Shown here piece by piece: positions 63,863 to 64,000 of a stretch of 64,000 nt of DNA. Where the stretch lies: positions 744,001 to 808,000 of the forward strand of contig NZ_CAKKLP010000001.1 in the NCBI RefSeq assembly GCF_918698085.1, given 5' to 3'. This stretch comes from Chryseobacterium sp. Bi04 (GTDB taxonomy: Bacteria; Bacteroidota; Bacteroidia; Flavobacteriales; Weeksellaceae). Position numbers and translations under genes: made by a program. Position 1 is the stretch's first letter, and each line of letters begins with the position of its first letter. The notes beneath the pieces were generated by a model. It worked only from the letters and a program-made list of their open reading frames with translations. It did no database searches and was not told the origin of the DNA.

Positions 63863-64000
63863 ATGAAAAAAAACATAGTAAGAATAGTATTATTTACATC
63901 ATTAGCTTTTACTGCTGCATCATGTACTGATGACTTAACAGTATTGCCGAATGATAGATTGGTTTCGGATACCTATTACACAACTGAAAGTGATTTTAGA
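63863..64000 (+). CDS. SusD/RagB-type lipoprotein, N-terminal part (cut by window edge)
   Basis: The first 46 codons are present. A lipoprotein signal peptide ends in FTAASC (Cys about 21), followed by TDDLTVLPNDRL, the usual start of SusD-like proteins. An Asp pair right after the lipidated Cys fits surface export. It lies directly after the SusC-like gene, the standard order of the pair. The ligand cannot be judged from this part. Confidence 0.85.
   Translation, partial: MKKNIVRIVLFTSLAFTAASCTDDLTVLPNDRLVSDTYYTTESDFR

Noticed and set aside
1..64000. tRNA, rRNA, IS elements, prophage or CRISPR
   Set aside because: None recognised on reading both strands; short or unusual RNA genes could still be missed.

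Overview
The window looks like the chromosome of a flavobacterium of the Chryseobacterium type (Bacteroidota, Weeksellaceae-like). The DNA is AT-rich. Several starts are preceded by the Bacteroidota -7 element TAnnTTTG. Secreted proteins carry signal peptides ending in ANAQ or SAQ, and the type IX secretion (T9SS) type B sorting domain and a SusC/SusD-type pair are present. The genus is inferred from family content, not from a search. No rRNA, tRNA, CRISPR array, insertion sequence or prophage was recognised.

Layout. 1-5300: three tandem minus-strand T9SS type B surface proteins (the first cut by the window edge) and a small secreted protein. 5700-10050: an MFS exporter, a small lipoprotein, a GH3-family acyl-adenylating enzyme, a Lys/Pro/Ala-rich secreted repeat protein and a second lipoprotein. 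10268-13636: mfd. 14007-18440: three paralogous secreted proteins in a row, then two paralogous lipoproteins. 18525: pth. 19210-22629: a minus-strand inorganic-carbon cluster (beta-carbonic anhydrase, small secreted protein, SulP transporter, second beta-carbonic anhydrase). 23012-24839: a membrane-anchored AraC regulator and a DUF2306 protein.

24836-55464 is a surface-polysaccharide locus of about 30 kb. One end holds acyltransferases, two GT4 enzymes, a dedicated ketoacyl-ACP synthase III with an acyl carrier protein, a methyltransferase and an O-acetylation module (acyltransferase 3, AlgI-like MBOAT, SGNH-like partner). The rest is a long minus-strand series: ugd-rmlB-rmlA, a terminator, then the Wzm/Wzt ABC exporter, two DegT-type aminotransferases, WbqC, many glycosyltransferases, a GNAT-GT2 fusion, a short SDR protein and an asparagine-synthase-type amidotransferase. 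Together these suggest an ABC-exported polysaccharide containing a uronic acid or its amide and an N-acylated amino-dideoxy sugar, decorated with O-acyl groups.

55680-60425 is the conserved rimP-nusA-infB operon, with a promoter followed by a terminator-like leader hairpin. 61058 to the end is a SusC-like TonB-dependent transporter followed by the start of its SusD-like lipoprotein.

The observations most worth a second look are the AlgI-like gene, which appears to start at AUA and to have a 3' frameshift; the KAS III/ACP pair inside the polysaccharide locus; the GNAT-GT2 fusion; the three-paralog secreted family; and the rimP leader hairpin.
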